Assembly: GCA_041392765.1 (NCBI GenBank) | Contig: JAWKLL010000023.1 | Coordinates: 16,614 to 80,613, forward strand | Length of the DNA stretch: 64,000 nt | Direction of reading: 5' to 3' | From: Lewinella sp041392765 | Lineage (GTDB): Bacteria > Bacteroidota > Bacteroidia > Chitinophagales > Saprospiraceae | Shown here: one piece after another, positions 1-9,572 of the stretch | Numbering within the stretch: position 1 is the stretch's first letter | Layout of the letters: each line of letters begins with the position of its first letter | The notes under the pieces: generated by a model | What the model saw: the letters and a program-made list of their open reading frames with translations, nothing else | What the model was told of the DNA's origin: nothing | Databases searched by the model: none | Translations under genes and position numbers: made by a program

Positions 1-714
1 TGTAGGAAAGAGCCACGCCCCTATTTTTCCACCTAACCAAGTAAATAAAGAGACCCCCAACATTCCACCCATAATATAGATACCCCACTGCTGGTTCCAA
101 GCAAAATGGATACCCGACACGAAAGCCCAAAAAGCACTCCATGTGAATCCCACGCAGGCACCCATAAACCTTGCCCGTGTCATCTGCCACCCTGTATTTC
201 CCCAAAAGCCGGCCAAACTGCCCATGAAGATACCCAGCAACGCGGCGATAGCCGTAGCGCCCAAGCCAATCATAAGCGACACCCGCGTACCCCAAATAAG
301 CCCCGATAGAACATCGCGTCCTAAATTATCGGTGCCTAACCAATGCGTAAATTGCCAACTTTTGCCCTTAGTACGAGATAGGGGTGCACGAAATCCCCCA
401 CTGTACAAATCTTTTTGGTCGGGGCCAAAAGGAATAAGCGGCCACAGCTCCTGCTCTAGCGCAAGGGTGTACCACCGTCTATTGAGTTGGTCAGTAGGCC
501 ATTGGGTTAGCTTTAGCTGTACTGCTACTTCGCGAAAAGCCGGTGCATACCACTGTCCCTCATATCGGCACCAAAGCGGCTTGTCGTTGGCGATAAAAGG
601 GGCTAATAGTGCTATCATTACCAAGGCATACAACACCCGCAAGGCCCACCGATGCGTGCGTTCCCGCAACTGACGGGGCGCAATGAGTACCGATGTCCAT
701 GAAAATTTAGGCAT
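1..714 (-). CDS. dppC: Peptide ABC transporter permease, DppC/OppC type (C-terminus outside window)
   Basis: Inner-membrane permease subunit of a dipeptide/oligopeptide ABC importer. The reading frame runs from an ATG at 714 to the left window edge without a stop, so only the N-terminal part (about 238 residues) is seen. It has a first membrane segment around residues 25-45, a periplasmic stretch, and the family hallmark HWLGTDNLGRDVLSGLIWG just before the transmembrane core. The start codon overlaps the last 8 bases of the upstream permease gene, which suggests translational coupling and a DppB/DppC heterodimer. Substrate is inferred from family only. The plus-strand open frames here are shadows. 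Confidence 0.85.
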   Translation of the reverse strand, partial: MPKFSWTSVLIAPRQLRERTHRWALRVLYALVMIALLAPFIANDKPLWCRYEGQWYAPAFREVAVQLKLTQWPTDQLNRRWYTLALEQELWPLIPFGPDQKDLYSGGFRAPLSRTKGKSWQFTHWLGTDNLGRDVLSGLIWGTRVSLMIGLGATAIAALLGIFMGSLAGFWGNTGWQMTRARFMGACVGFTWSAFWAFVSGIHFAWNQQWGIYIMGGMLGVSLFTWLGGKIGAWLFPT

Positions 715-2137
715 AGGTGTCGGATTTAGTAAGTTGTACGCGGGGGTCGGCCCAAGCATATAAAATATCGGCCAATAGGATGCCCACTACCGTCAGTACC
801 GCCGTTAATAATAATAAGGTATAGACTACAGGCCAGTCATTGGCATAAATAGCGTCAATGGTGAGGTTTCCCACTCCGGGGATATTGAAGATGCGTTCCA
901 CAATCACCGAGCCAGCTACCGCCCTAGGCAATAATCCGCCAAACATGGTAATCAGGGGAAATAAGGCATTAGGAAAAGCGTGGCGCCATACAATGGTTCG
1001 ATTGTCCAACCCTTTGGCGCGGGCAGTGCGAATGTAATCTGCATTGAGTATCTTAATCATGGAAGTGCGCACCTGCCTACTGATATAGGCTAAACTGCCA
1101 TAAGTAAGGCAAAAAACAGGTAATGCGAAGTGATGGATACGAATCCCCATAACTTCCCACACCGTGGCATTCACAGGTACATCGCCTACTCCCATGCTGG
1201 GAAACCAATTGAGCCAGTCGGGGGTAGCTAAAAATTGACTCAATAAGCTCGCTACCCAAAAAGAAGGCAGGGCGTATAGGAAAAACAGACCGAGGTTCAA
1301 CCATTTGTCCCAAGCAGTATGGGCATACAAGGCCGAGCCAACCCCCAACGGGATAGCCAACAGGTAGGCCAATACAATAGCACTGAGGTTGAGTTGCAGT
1401 GTCCAGCGCAAGGCACGGCTGATTTTTTCGCTGACTTCCTGTGCGCTGACAAGGCTGTTGCCAAAATCGCCTTTCCAGACCCGAGACAGCCAGCTATGGT
1501 AGCGGTTGTGGATGCCATACCAACGGACGACAGGAACGTAGTGCCGCCAGCGCGTAGGTTGCTCCGTTACATGGCGGTAAGCGTAGGACAACTGGTTGAA
1601 TTCCCCGGAAAGCTCGGTGATGGCACTATTTGCTTGGTGTACAGCCACCGATAGGCTATCCATCAACCTAGCAATACGTGCGGGGTCGTGCTGGATTTTC
1701 AGTTGTTCTGTATGGGCTAATGCCGTTGCAGCGCGAGGTTCGTTGAGTTGCAGCAAGCGGGTGTGCCATTGCTGCAAGGCTGACCGGTAGGTTTGTATAG
1801 CAGGCCAGTTGCCATAGCGGGCAACGAGTTGTTGGGTGGCCTTGCGCTCATCCAACGGCAAAACCCGATGAAAGGTATCCGGCCAAGCCAACGACGTAAC
1901 AGAAACATAAAAAAGCGGCTGATCGATACCTAATTGATGCGCTAATCTTCGGTAGTTAGCCGAGTATAGCGTCGCTTGGTCAGCCGGATTGCCGCCAGTG
2001 CTGCGGCTTGTTTCTACGGTCAGTCGTTCAGCTACCGGATCGCCGGGGGTGCATTGGTTGAGCGCAAAAGCCAATAGGGAAATAAACAGCAAGGTGGGCA
2101 ACGCCAGCATCAACCTTCTTGCAATATATTTCCACAT
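707..2137 (-). CDS. dppB: Peptide ABC transporter permease, DppB/OppB type
   Basis: Inner-membrane permease of a dipeptide/oligopeptide ABC importer, 476 residues, intact. It has an N-terminal membrane segment (residues about 8-28), then a long hydrophilic region (about 60-210), then the conserved transmembrane core with the EAA loop around DYIRTARAKGLDN and the C-terminal signature IFNIPGVGNLTIDAIYANDW. Typical DppB proteins are about 310-340 residues; the excess is the periplasmic insert after the first helix, seen in Bacteroidota members as far as I recall. It overlaps the start of dppC by 8 bases. No solute-binding protein or ATPase is in the window. Confidence 0.9.
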   Translation of the reverse strand: MWKYIARRLMLALPTLLFISLLAFALNQCTPGDPVAERLTVETSRSTGGNPADQATLYSANYRRLAHQLGIDQPLFYVSVTSLAWPDTFHRVLPLDERKATQQLVARYGNWPAIQTYRSALQQWHTRLLQLNEPRAATALAHTEQLKIQHDPARIARLMDSLSVAVHQANSAITELSGEFNQLSYAYRHVTEQPTRWRHYVPVVRWYGIHNRYHSWLSRVWKGDFGNSLVSAQEVSEKISRALRWTLQLNLSAIVLAYLLAIPLGVGSALYAHTAWDKWLNLGLFFLYALPSFWVASLLSQFLATPDWLNWFPSMGVGDVPVNATVWEVMGIRIHHFALPVFCLTYGSLAYISRQVRTSMIKILNADYIRTARAKGLDNRTIVWRHAFPNALFPLITMFGGLLPRAVAGSVIVERIFNIPGVGNLTIDAIYANDWPVVYTLLLLTAVLTVVGILLADILYAWADPRVQLTKSDTYA

Positions 2138-2143
2138 AGTTGA

Positions 2144-2604
2144 TTACATTTCTTCTACAAAGGTATCAACACCTTCTTCGATTACGGTGAGGCAACGTTT
2201 AAAAACCGACTGGAAGGCATCTGGCCGCCCCACAAACATCTCTACGGAAATCCATACATCATCGTTTGTAGTGAAGGCTTTGGTACACTTCATCGTGCGG
2301 TTGACTTCATCACAAGCAAAAGCCACCTGTATGCGCTCTTCCTCGCTTTCGATGGGTCAAATATTGGGAAGTACCACCCTGAAAAACTCGTCATCTGTTT
2401 CATTGACTTCAATAAAATAGACGTGGTCGTTGTAATTAAACTGCACATCACCATCGGCATCTACCGTACCACTCATACCTTCCCTTTTAGGAAATCGAGG
2501 TACATGTTTTGCAACTTAGTTTCTGTCCATTGGGCTTGAGCGGTTCCTTGTGCTACCACAAAAACAGCAGCGACAAAGGCCAATTTCAACAATGCTTTTC
2601 TCAT
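2144..2604 (-). pseudogene. Secreted YbjN-domain-like protein, broken by a frameshift and a stop
   Basis: Reading minus from the ATG at 2604 gives a clear signal peptide (MRKALLKLAFVAAVFVVAQG, then TAQAQ) and the start of a mature protein. The frame breaks near 2490, continues in another frame with a VDADGDVQFNYNDHVYFIEV segment, meets an in-frame TGA at 2357-2359, and ends as EEGVDTFVEEM. The pattern of a short beta-rich unit (D.DGDV.F.Y....YFI.V....FF..VLPN..PI.SEEER) followed by VNRT.K..K.F matches YbjN / type III chaperone-like small proteins. Function is unknown. Both lesions could be sequencing errors. It lies between mazG and dppB on the same strand. Confidence 0.6.
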
Positions 2605-2627
2605 AGTATAATAGGTTGATTGAAAAA

Positions 2628-3394
2628 TTACGGTTTGTAGAACGCTTTGGCTTCATTCCATAGTGCATCCATTTCCGATAAAGACATATTTGTCAAATCA
2701 CTACCTGCTTTGGCTTCAATGTATTCAAAGCGTTGGCGAAACTTGCGATTGACTCTTTCAAGGGCTGTTTCGGGGTCGATATGCTGAAACCGGGCATAGT
2801 TGATAAGGCTAAAAAGCACATCACCAAACTCCTCCTCCCTCCGTGCGGGGTCGCTTTCTTGGTTCATCACTTCCCGTAGTTCCTGCATTTCTTCCTCCAC
2901 TTTATCCCAAACTTGGTCGCTATTTTCCCACTCAAAGCCTACCTGCTTGGTTTTCTCTTGCATTCGGTAGGCTTTGACCATCGCTGGGAGTGATTTGGGC
3001 ACCCCACCTAGAACGGATCGTTTGCCCTCCTTTAATTTGAGTTGCTCCCAGTTTTTCTTCACATCTTCCTCGTTTTCCACCTTTACATCTCCGTAGATAT
3101 GAGGATGTCGGGCAATGAGCTTATCACAAACAGCATTGAGGGCATCAGCAATATCCCAAGCATTTTGTTCATCAGCAATTTTAGCATAGAAAACCATGTG
3201 GAGCAACAAGTCACCAATTTCTTCTTTCACCCCTGCAAATCCTGCTCCAGAATCGCATCGGCAAGTTCATAAGTTTCCTCAATGGTAAGGTTACGTAAAC
3301 TCTCCAGGGTTTGTTTCCGATCCCAAGGGCATTGTTCCCGCAATTCGTCCATTATTTTCAACAAACGCCCAAATGCCTGCAACCGTGCATCCAT
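2628..3394 (-). pseudogene. mazG: Nucleoside triphosphate pyrophosphohydrolase MazG (one frameshift)
   Basis: House-cleaning enzyme that hydrolyses NTPs to NMP and pyrophosphate in the cytoplasm. The N-terminal part reads MDARLQAFGRLLKIMDELRE followed by CPWDRKQTLESLRNLTIEETYEL, the classic MazG start. The frame shifts around 3227-3230 and continues as KEEIGDLLLHMVFYAKIADE to the end at 2628. Reconstructed length is about 255 residues, normal for the two-domain MazG (E. coli 263). The second MazG domain carries the EEEFGDVLFSLINYAR metal-binding motif. The start at 3394 was chosen because it gives the canonical N-terminus, and a -7-like TAACTTTG (3423-3416, minus) lies just upstream. A single indel in a conserved gene suggests a sequence error. 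Confidence 0.85.
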
Positions 3395-3415
3395 ATCTTT
3401 TGTACTTTTGTGCCG

Positions 3416-3423
3416 CAAAGTTA
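3416..3423 (-). promoter_or_regulatory. Bacteroidota -7 element upstream of mazG
   Basis: TAACTTTG on the minus strand matches the TAnnTTTG consensus and lies 21 bases upstream of the chosen mazG start. No good -33 TTTG is seen at the usual spacing, so only the -7 box supports it. Confidence 0.4.
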
Positions 3424-3525
3424 CTGAACTTTCCGCCTTATGACGGGGTTTATAAGTAAGATTGTATAAAACAACTCCACCGCACACCTCATACATCTCG
3501 TAAGGGTGCAGCAAATAAAACGACC

Positions 3526-3726
3526 ATGGCATTTTTATCTGTGCTTGCTATTGTTTTTGTCACCTTCGGGCTTTCCTTCATTCTTATCAATATCCGCCAC
3601 ATCGTGACGGGTAATGAGTTCCGAGGTACATGTGCCACCAATAACCCTCATCTCAAAAAGCAGGTAGGCGATTGTCCTGTATGTGGCAAAAGCCCCGATG
3701 AAGCTTGCAAAATGCCCGAGGCGTAA
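3526..3726 (+). CDS. Small single-pass membrane protein with a four-cysteine tail
   Basis: A 66-residue protein with one N-terminal transmembrane helix (residues about 3-24) and a polar tail with one cysteine in FRGTCATNNP and three in GDCPVCGKSPDEACKM. The arrangement resembles small Cys-rich membrane proteins of Bacteroidota, and more loosely NqrM, the Na+-NQR maturation factor (DUF539), which binds metal through cysteines. The four cysteines suggest metal binding, but no nqr genes are nearby, so this assignment is tentative. It is transcribed divergently from mazG and followed by a long non-coding stretch. Confidence 0.65.
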   Translation: MAFLSVLAIVFVTFGLSFILINIRHIVTGNEFRGTCATNNPHLKKQVGDCPVCGKSPDEACKMPEA

Positions 3727-4355
3727 GACGGTCTGCGCTTGCTCGTCAAGAAAAAAAATATTTTTTTCAAAAAAAATTCGCGCAATCTTCTTGTTACAAG
3801 GAGAAAAACTACGCTAAAGCGGCCTTCCATTCCTTTGCCAGAAAGTGCCGTTCCTTGCTTTACGAATTACATTTTTTTATAATTTATATTTTTTTTTAAT
3901 AAATACACACCTCAAAAGTAGTTTGGCACGCATTTTGAATATTGCTAATGTGTACGGTTTCCACGTGATTAACAAATTCAAATATTTTGTAATATTAAAA
4001 TTGTTTCTCATATTTGCCGTACCGATACAAATAACTACTTTTTCTAACCCGCCCCTCTTAGAGGGCACATTATGAAACACGATGAAAAAAATTACTACCC
4101 AGCTCCCAAGGCACCCCATCCCCTCAACTGGTGCCCCCTCAGGCTCGCGCCCACTTAGCAGAACCTGAGTAATTTTTCCTATTTGAGATTTTAAGGCTAT
4201 CTACAAGTAACCCAGCACATCTGCTGGCAAACAATCCTTTTTCGCTATCCACTGCTGATTGACAGCGGTGAAATGGAACACTATTGTATAAACTTTTTGG
4301 CTACCCTCCCTGAGGTTGGCCTGGCAGTTTGCTGCCCCCAAACAAATATCACACT
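3727..4355. other. Non-coding stretch, AT-rich left part and structured right part
   Basis: No supportable gene. 3750-3780 and 3870-3905 are runs of A and T. 4085-4177 contains an inverted-repeat structure listed separately. The short frames here have no recognisable protein features. Confidence 0.5.
4085..4177. ncRNA. Candidate structured RNA or terminal-inverted-repeat element
   Basis: A 10-bp perfect stem closes the element (AAAAATTACT at 4086-4095 with AGTAATTTTT at 4168-4177). Inside are a GGCACC/GGTGCC hairpin (4110-4115 with 4130-4135) and a CTCAGG/CCTGAG hairpin (4138-4143 with 4164-4169) that competes with the closing stem by two bases. This could be a three-way-junction RNA or a small palindromic repeat. 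It lacks the GGAA loop expected of SRP RNA and the CUGAGA box of a TPP riboswitch, so I give no family. Confidence 0.3.
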
Positions 4356-4544
4356 ATGAAAAATGTTACTTTCTCAGTCGAAGGGTTGCTGTTAGCCTTG
4401 TTGCTACTCATCGGGTTATACGGCGCACAAACGGTGTTGAAAACTGACAAAGTATCGCCGGGTATTGCTTCACCCCGGCAGGAAGCCCCTGCAATGGTGC
4501 TAACGGATTTGGAATCTAATGATATTACGGAATTGCCTAACTGA
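4356..4544 (+). CDS. Small single-pass membrane protein of unknown function
   Basis: From the ATG at 4356 the product is 62 residues: MKNVTFSVEGLLLALLLLIG gives a hydrophobic helix, and the rest is a short polar tail rich in Asp, Glu and Pro. I do not recognise the family. Support for a real gene comes from the helix, the clean stop and the strong hairpin terminator starting 23 bases after the stop. Confidence 0.5.
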   Translation: MKNVTFSVEGLLLALLLLIGLYGAQTVLKTDKVSPGIASPRQEAPAMVLTDLESNDITELPN

Positions 4545-4566
4545 TCATTTGATCATTTAGTATGGA

Positions 4567-4610
4567 AAAAAAAGCCGCCCCACAGTCATTGACACTGGGA
4601 CGGCTTTTTT
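4567..4610 (+). terminator. Rho-independent terminator after the small membrane gene
   Basis: An imperfect stem with AAAAAGCCG on the left and CGGCTTTTTT on the right, plus an inner CCCA-CAGT / ACTGGG pairing around an ATTGAC-like loop. The left arm is A-rich, so it may work in both directions. Confidence 0.7.
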
Positions 4611-4640
4611 AGTTTGTTCCTTTTGAAGTTGCACTTTTAT

Positions 4641-4678
4641 AAAAAAAACCGGACACTAAGGGGATAAGTGCCCGGTTT
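4641..4678 (-). terminator. Terminator downstream of the TonB receptor
   Basis: A 12-bp stem with one mismatch (AAACCGGACACT at 4646-4657 with AGTGCCCGGTTT at 4667-4678). On the minus strand it runs into eight T residues. It lies about 290 bases beyond the receptor stop, with no gene between. Confidence 0.65.
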
Positions 4679-4969
4679 GGTACCCTAAAACATAGATTTC
4701 CGAAAGGATCGAAAATCTGTTAAAACCGTGTAATTCTCAGGATCTTTAAATCCCGCATTCATGTGAGTCTGACTTCCTATATCCTTAATAACAATGCAAA
4801 GATAGACACCATTTGTAGCGGTTTCAAGTACAACAGTAGTCGAAATGATGGTATTAAATTTTGTAAAAAAATAATTGATTATTTATATAAAAACCTAATT
4901 TACAGTATTTTAAAAAACAATAATTTCAAGTTGATAAAAAGAATAACTATAAACATGCAAGATAGCCCC

Positions 4970-7384
4970 TTAAAAAATAGCTTGCAAAGAGAGTATTACA
5001 TTTCTACCGGCACCGGAAATGCCCGAACTATAGGGGCGATAACGCTGGTCGGTTAGGTTTTCAACGCCGCCACTAAGCGTGAAATGGTCGGTAATTTGGT
5101 ATATTACCTTCCAATTAAGGGTATGCCAGGCAGGTGCGTAGTTGTTCCCGTTGACATCTTTAGCGTAAATCTCATCTTTAGCGCGTTCTTCTTGTGGCAA
5201 ATCTTCAAAACTTCTTTTGGCTTGATGTGCTACATTGCACTCTACGACAAGGTCATTTTTTTGGTAACGCAATTTGGTAACCCCAAAGAAAGGGGCCGCG
5301 TGACGGGAAGGGCTGGTTGTGCCATCATCCCATTCCTCTTCACCTACTTGGTAATTGACATCCGTGATAAGCGAAAAACCAGCAGGCAGCTTCACCTCTA
5401 CCCCCACCTGTACACCATATACATAAGCTTTTGCTGCATTCTGAAGTGCCTGAATGCGGCTCATTTGGCCACCGTAAAGGATACTTTCTAGCCCGTTCAA
5501 TTGGAAATTCCTTCTTACCAAAGCCTGCTGCAAATCGGTATAATAAGCAGTCACATCTACTTTAAGCCTTTTTCCGAATATCTTGGCCATTCCAATGTCT
5601 ATATTATAGGCATATTCGGCTTTCAATTGTGGATTGGGCACTGTTACAGCGCCTGGCTCGGAGTCGAACACCTTTCCGATATCATCCACATTAGGCGACC
5701 GAAAAGCGGTACCAAGGTTAGCCTTTACCACCCAGGAATCGCTCCAGCGAAATACCCCACCTAAACTGCCTGTCAAAGCCCCCGCATGGATGCTTGCTTC
5801 TGTAAAAGGAAAGGGATAAAAATCTAAGTTATTGGTAAAATCAGCCTGCAATAAAAACTGGTTATACCTGATACCTGCTTGCAATGTTGTGCGTTTGGAA
5901 AGCCGCCATTCTTCGTTTAGGTAAATAGCCATTGATGCCCATGTTGCATTAGGATAGCGAGACGGCCCTATCTGTACATCCCCCGTAGCGATGTCTGTCA
6001 GCGAGCCGGTAGAATAGACGTCGTTCAACACATACTCAAGTCCATAATACAGTCTATGAGAAGTGCCATGGTGTTTGGTGAAATCTGCATTAACAGAATA
6101 AGCATCCACCTGCTCGGTATTGGTGGTACGCTCCACGGCGTTTAAAGCCCTGTCGATTCTACTTTCTTCAAAATATTGCTGCGCCAAACGGAGTACCATT
6201 CGGTCATACAAAGGTGTAGCTCCTTTATGGGTGATATGTAGCCCGTTCATCATCCACTGCTGCGGTCCGTAATTCCATTCCGCATAACGAAGGGTGCCAT
6301 TTCGATAACGGTTGTGGCGGTCGTACCGGCCATAAGGCGATGTAGCAGAATAATGGAAACCATATTGAAAATCCCAGTGAGCGTTTGGTTGAAAACGCAC
6401 CTTTTGCATGAGATTCATCTGCGAATAAGCGGAGGGTATTTGTAAAAGTGGATCATCCTGTGTGACTACGACATCCATGCTGTCTAACCGCTGTGCGAAA
6501 ACTGGCTTGACATAATCATCGGGGCCGTGGCTTCCTTGGCGTAAGTGGTCGAAATCCCAAGCACTAAAACTCGTTGCGAAAGCCCACTTTTTCCAACCCA
6601 CATTTACATCGAAATGCACTGTGTTTTCTGAATTGGCCGATGCGTAGCGCGTCACGGCCTTACCTGTTACCAACTCCTTGTCTGTCAACGACAATTGAGG
6701 GGTTAGGGTCTGAAAACTCATCACCCCCCCAATCGCATCACTGCCATAGATAACCGACCCTGGCCCGAAGAGCACTTCTGTTTTCTCCGTAGCAAAAGGG
6801 TCGAGATTGATGACTTGCTGGATATTACCGCCTCGGAAGATAGCGGTATTCATCCGCACCCCATCCACCGTATAGATCAAACGATTGGTGGCAAAACCAC
6901 GTATCATAGGGCTACCGCCGCCTTGCTGGCTTTTTTGTATAAAAACCTTCCCCGATATGCCCAGTAAATCCGCTGCGGTTTGTGGGTTTTGCAAGGCCAC
7001 TTCCCGGGCGGTAATGGAAATAATTTTTGAAGGAACCGTACCTGATGTTTGCCGCCAACGGGTGCCCGCTACCACCACTTCATCCAATGCCAACACAGAA
7101 GGCACTAAAACAATCTGGAAACCCAATGACCGCAACTGATCCCAACTTAATACGATGGTTTCATGCCCCAAGGAACGAACTTGGATATTTTCCGTTGCTT
7201 GGAAAATAGATACATCTGCTTGTCCTGCGACATTCGTGACCACTATTGCCTGTGTCATCTCCCCTATCAACACACACCCTTCTACGGGGCGGTTAGTGGA
7301 TTGATCCATTATCGTGACAGTCTGCGTATATGAGGCGGATATACTACCCAGCCACAATAACAAACACAAAAACCTAGTCATCAT
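4970..7384 (-). CDS. TonB-dependent outer-membrane receptor, haem/haemoglobin-receptor-like
   Basis: An 804-residue outer-membrane receptor, intact. Residues 1-21 are a signal peptide (MMTRFLCLLLWLGSISASYT). About 22-95 is a carboxypeptidase-regulatory-like beta domain typical of Bacteroidota receptors, followed by the plug (about 110-220) and a 22-strand barrel ending in VILSLQAIF with the C-terminal phenylalanine. The plug has PMIRGFATNRLIYTVDGVRM and FGPGSVIYGSDAIGGVMSFQ, closest to the haem/haemoglobin receptor group as I recall it; the ligand is therefore an inference. It is monocistronic, with a terminator at 4641-4678 and a -7 element just upstream. Confidence 0.88.
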   Translation of the reverse strand: MMTRFLCLLLWLGSISASYTQTVTIMDQSTNRPVEGCVLIGEMTQAIVVTNVAGQADVSIFQATENIQVRSLGHETIVLSWDQLRSLGFQIVLVPSVLALDEVVVAGTRWRQTSGTVPSKIISITAREVALQNPQTAADLLGISGKVFIQKSQQGGGSPMIRGFATNRLIYTVDGVRMNTAIFRGGNIQQVINLDPFATEKTEVLFGPGSVIYGSDAIGGVMSFQTLTPQLSLTDKELVTGKAVTRYASANSENTVHFDVNVGWKKWAFATSFSAWDFDHLRQGSHGPDDYVKPVFAQRLDSMDVVVTQDDPLLQIPSAYSQMNLMQKVRFQPNAHWDFQYGFHYSATSPYGRYDRHNRYRNGTLRYAEWNYGPQQWMMNGLHITHKGATPLYDRMVLRLAQQYFEESRIDRALNAVERTTNTEQVDAYSVNADFTKHHGTSHRLYYGLEYVLNDVYSTGSLTDIATGDVQIGPSRYPNATWASMAIYLNEEWRLSKRTTLQAGIRYNQFLLQADFTNNLDFYPFPFTEASIHAGALTGSLGGVFRWSDSWVVKANLGTAFRSPNVDDIGKVFDSEPGAVTVPNPQLKAEYAYNIDIGMAKIFGKRLKVDVTAYYTDLQQALVRRNFQLNGLESILYGGQMSRIQALQNAAKAYVYGVQVGVEVKLPAGFSLITDVNYQVGEEEWDDGTTSPSRHAAPFFGVTKLRYQKNDLVVECNVAHQAKRSFEDLPQEERAKDEIYAKDVNGNNYAPAWHTLNWKVIYQITDHFTLSGGVENLTDQRYRPYSSGISGAGRNVILSLQAIF

Positions 7385-7406
7385 TATTCAGCACTTTATT
7401 TACCAT

Positions 7407-7414
7407 CAAATATA
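7407..7414 (-). promoter_or_regulatory. Possible promoter -7 element of the TonB receptor
   Basis: TATATTTG on the minus strand matches TAnnTTTG and lies 22 bases before the receptor ATG. The nearest TTTG upstream (7446-7443) is 28 bases away, longer than usual, so the promoter is only partly supported. Confidence 0.35.
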
Positions 7415-7582
7415 CAAATATTCTTGGAAGCTGTAAGCTGAGCAAATGATTTCAACGGCCTGATTACTGCTGTTGAAGGCGGTGTTGCCTTCTATGAAAA
7501 AAATAGAACAATCAGCATAAAGCAGCGCAAGCCTATTATAGGCAAAAGTACTACATACTTGTCACGCAAAACTGACCAACGC

Positions 7583-8313
7583 ATGATCCAGCTAGGGCTG
7601 ATAGGGTTTCCCCCTTTCTCATTCTTTTTCTCAGACTTACTTCACGGAGAAGTTGCTACGGTTGGAACTCTCCAATCAGTACGTTTACGATAATTACCCC
7701 CTAGAGGATATTGCGGCCTTTCCAGCATTAATTGCAAACCACCCCAACCTGCGCGGGTTGAATGTGACCATCCCCTACAAGCAAGCGGTTATCCCTTATT
7801 TAGACCAGTTGGATGCAACCGCCACGGCCGTTGGTGCGGTGAATACCATCCTTATTGAGCAAGGCCACTTGAAAGGATACAACACGGATGTGGTAGGGTT
7901 TGCCAATGCCCTGCATGACTTTATGGATAGCGAAACTGCTTCGAAGCATTGGTGCTGGGTACAGGTGGTGCGGCAAAAGGGGTGGTATGGGTATTGCAAC
8001 AAATGGGCTTTGCTTACCAAATCGTATCTCGTCATCCTTCGGAAAAAGGCTTAACTTATGCGGAACTGACCCCCGCTATAATAGCCTCTCACCAACTTAT
8101 CATCAATACAACTCCGTTGGGTATGTGGCCTGATGTTGACACTTGCCCCGACCTTCCTTATGAGGCCATTACGCCCCAACATAAGCTATATGATTTGATT
8201 TACAACTGCCGCCAGCTTCTTGCGCAAAGGTGCCGAACGTGGTGCCGCTACCCGCAATGGTATGGATATGCTCATCGGGCAGGCGGAAGCAGCAGGATAT
8301 ATGGACACAATAA
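7583..8313 (+). pseudogene. aroE: Shikimate dehydrogenase AroE, split by about four indels
   Basis: NADPH-dependent reduction of 3-dehydroshikimate to shikimate in aromatic amino-acid synthesis. The start MIQLGLIGFP is followed by a C-run (7609-7613) with one C too many; removing it restores LSHSFSQTYFTEKLLRLELS. The middle has GLNVTIPYKQAVIPYLD and GAVNTI, a further frame break near 7946 (a missing G) leads into LVLGTGGAAKGVVWVL (the nucleotide-binding loop), then INTTPLGMWPD. Another break near 8205 leads to FLRKGAERGAATRNGMDMLI, and a last one gives the usual DIWTQ end at 8313. Reconstructed length of about 243 residues is normal. The clustering of homopolymer indels suggests sequencing error. 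Confidence 0.85.
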
Positions 8314-8384
8314 GCGGAGGTCTTAGAGATGCTATGTTCAGCATCTCTTAATAACACACTTTCTTAGTCGAACTGCCTACTTGC

Positions 8385-9515
8385 ATGATGAACCATTTTG
8401 ATACTATTTTCACGTTGCTGGCCACTCTGCTGGTACCAATTTTATCCATGCGTTTGGAGCGGCATCCACGGATACCGGGCTTTTTCAGTGCCGTAGTGCT
8501 TTGCTACGTCATAGGAATCGTGTTGGGAAATACCGTAGTGGATTGGGTTGATACCCACACCGCCGAGTTATTGGCAGGTGTTTCCATGATGATTGCCTTG
8601 CCTATGCTATTGTTTGGCACTAATATCAAAGAAAGAACTGGCGATTGGCAGGCCACGGGGCTTTGGGCTTTTGTACTTTGTGCCCTTTCTGGCCTCATGA
8701 GCGGCTTTGTGGCGTGGCTGTTCCGAGCCTCGCAGAAGATGAGTGGATACTGGCAGGTATGCTGACGTTATTTTTACAGGTGGCAGCCTTTATGCAGGCC
8801 ATCGGCATTGCACTAGATGCACCTGCTGATTATAGTGCTGCTTCAGGCGGCGGATGTGGTAGGCGGTGGTGCCTATTTGATTATGCTGATGACGTTTATT
8901 CACCCTTTACTGGGGCGTTTTTCTTCCCAACTTCACCACCACCTACCGAGCAGGAAGACACGGTTAGTCAATGGGGGTTACCGTAACCGCCTTGTCGTTC
9001 CTTTATTACTCGGTTTACTCGTGATGGGCGTCGCTTTGGGCTTACTTGGTTGATTACTGGCGCGGTGAGCAACCATACACTCATCATCCTTTTCATCACT
9101 ACCTGAGCCTGTTGTTATCGTTGGATCGCCGTATTGCGCACCTTCCTCGCTGCTTTACCGGCAAGGCAGGTATTTTACACAACGTTCTGTATGTCGCGTT
9201 AGGTCTTATGGCCAATTTCCACAAAATGATCGCAGAAGGTTTGCCGCTGCTGGCATTTACTTTATTGGCTTTCGCTGTTGACTCTTTACTACTGGTTGTT
9301 TGCGCGAATCTTCCGTATCGACCGCGACGCAGTCATGGTCAGTTCTACAGCTGCGTTATATGGAAATTTATGTGTTTATTGCATAGATCACCAGCATTAT
9401 CAAAACAATCGCTTGCGCAGCACCGGGTATCGCGCTGTCATTGCTGGGGTTGGCGGTGGGAAATTATTTAGGACTCACCGTAGCTTGGATAGCTAAATGG
9501 TTGATGGGGCAATAG
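8385..9515 (+). pseudogene. DUF819-family multi-pass membrane protein, several frameshifts
   Basis: The first 118 residues are intact and hydrophobic (MMNHFDTIFTLLATLLVPIL, then GFFSAVVLCYVIGIVLGNTV). The downstream fragments in other frames include QAIGIALDAPAD and LLQAADVVGGGAYLIMLMTF, which match the conserved core of DUF819 proteins (TGGTPNM.AIG.AL pattern followed by the AADVV.GG segment). The end VAWIAKWLMGQ reaches a stop at 9513-9515. Reconstructed length is about 375 residues, normal for the family. It is an inner-membrane protein, possibly a transporter; the function is not established. At least four indels are needed to restore it. Confidence 0.65.
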
Positions 9516-9572
9516 CGATGTTCAATCAGGTGAATAACATAGCCACACACACCTGATGCACTTACATACAGC

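Noticed and set aside
143..673. Plus-strand open frame opposite dppC
   Set aside because: The minus strand carries a clear ABC permease with its hallmark motif; the plus frame has no features and is a shadow.
4085..4177. SRP RNA or TPP riboswitch
   Set aside because: No GGAA tetraloop motif for SRP and no CUGAGA box for TPP; only a generic structured element is supported.
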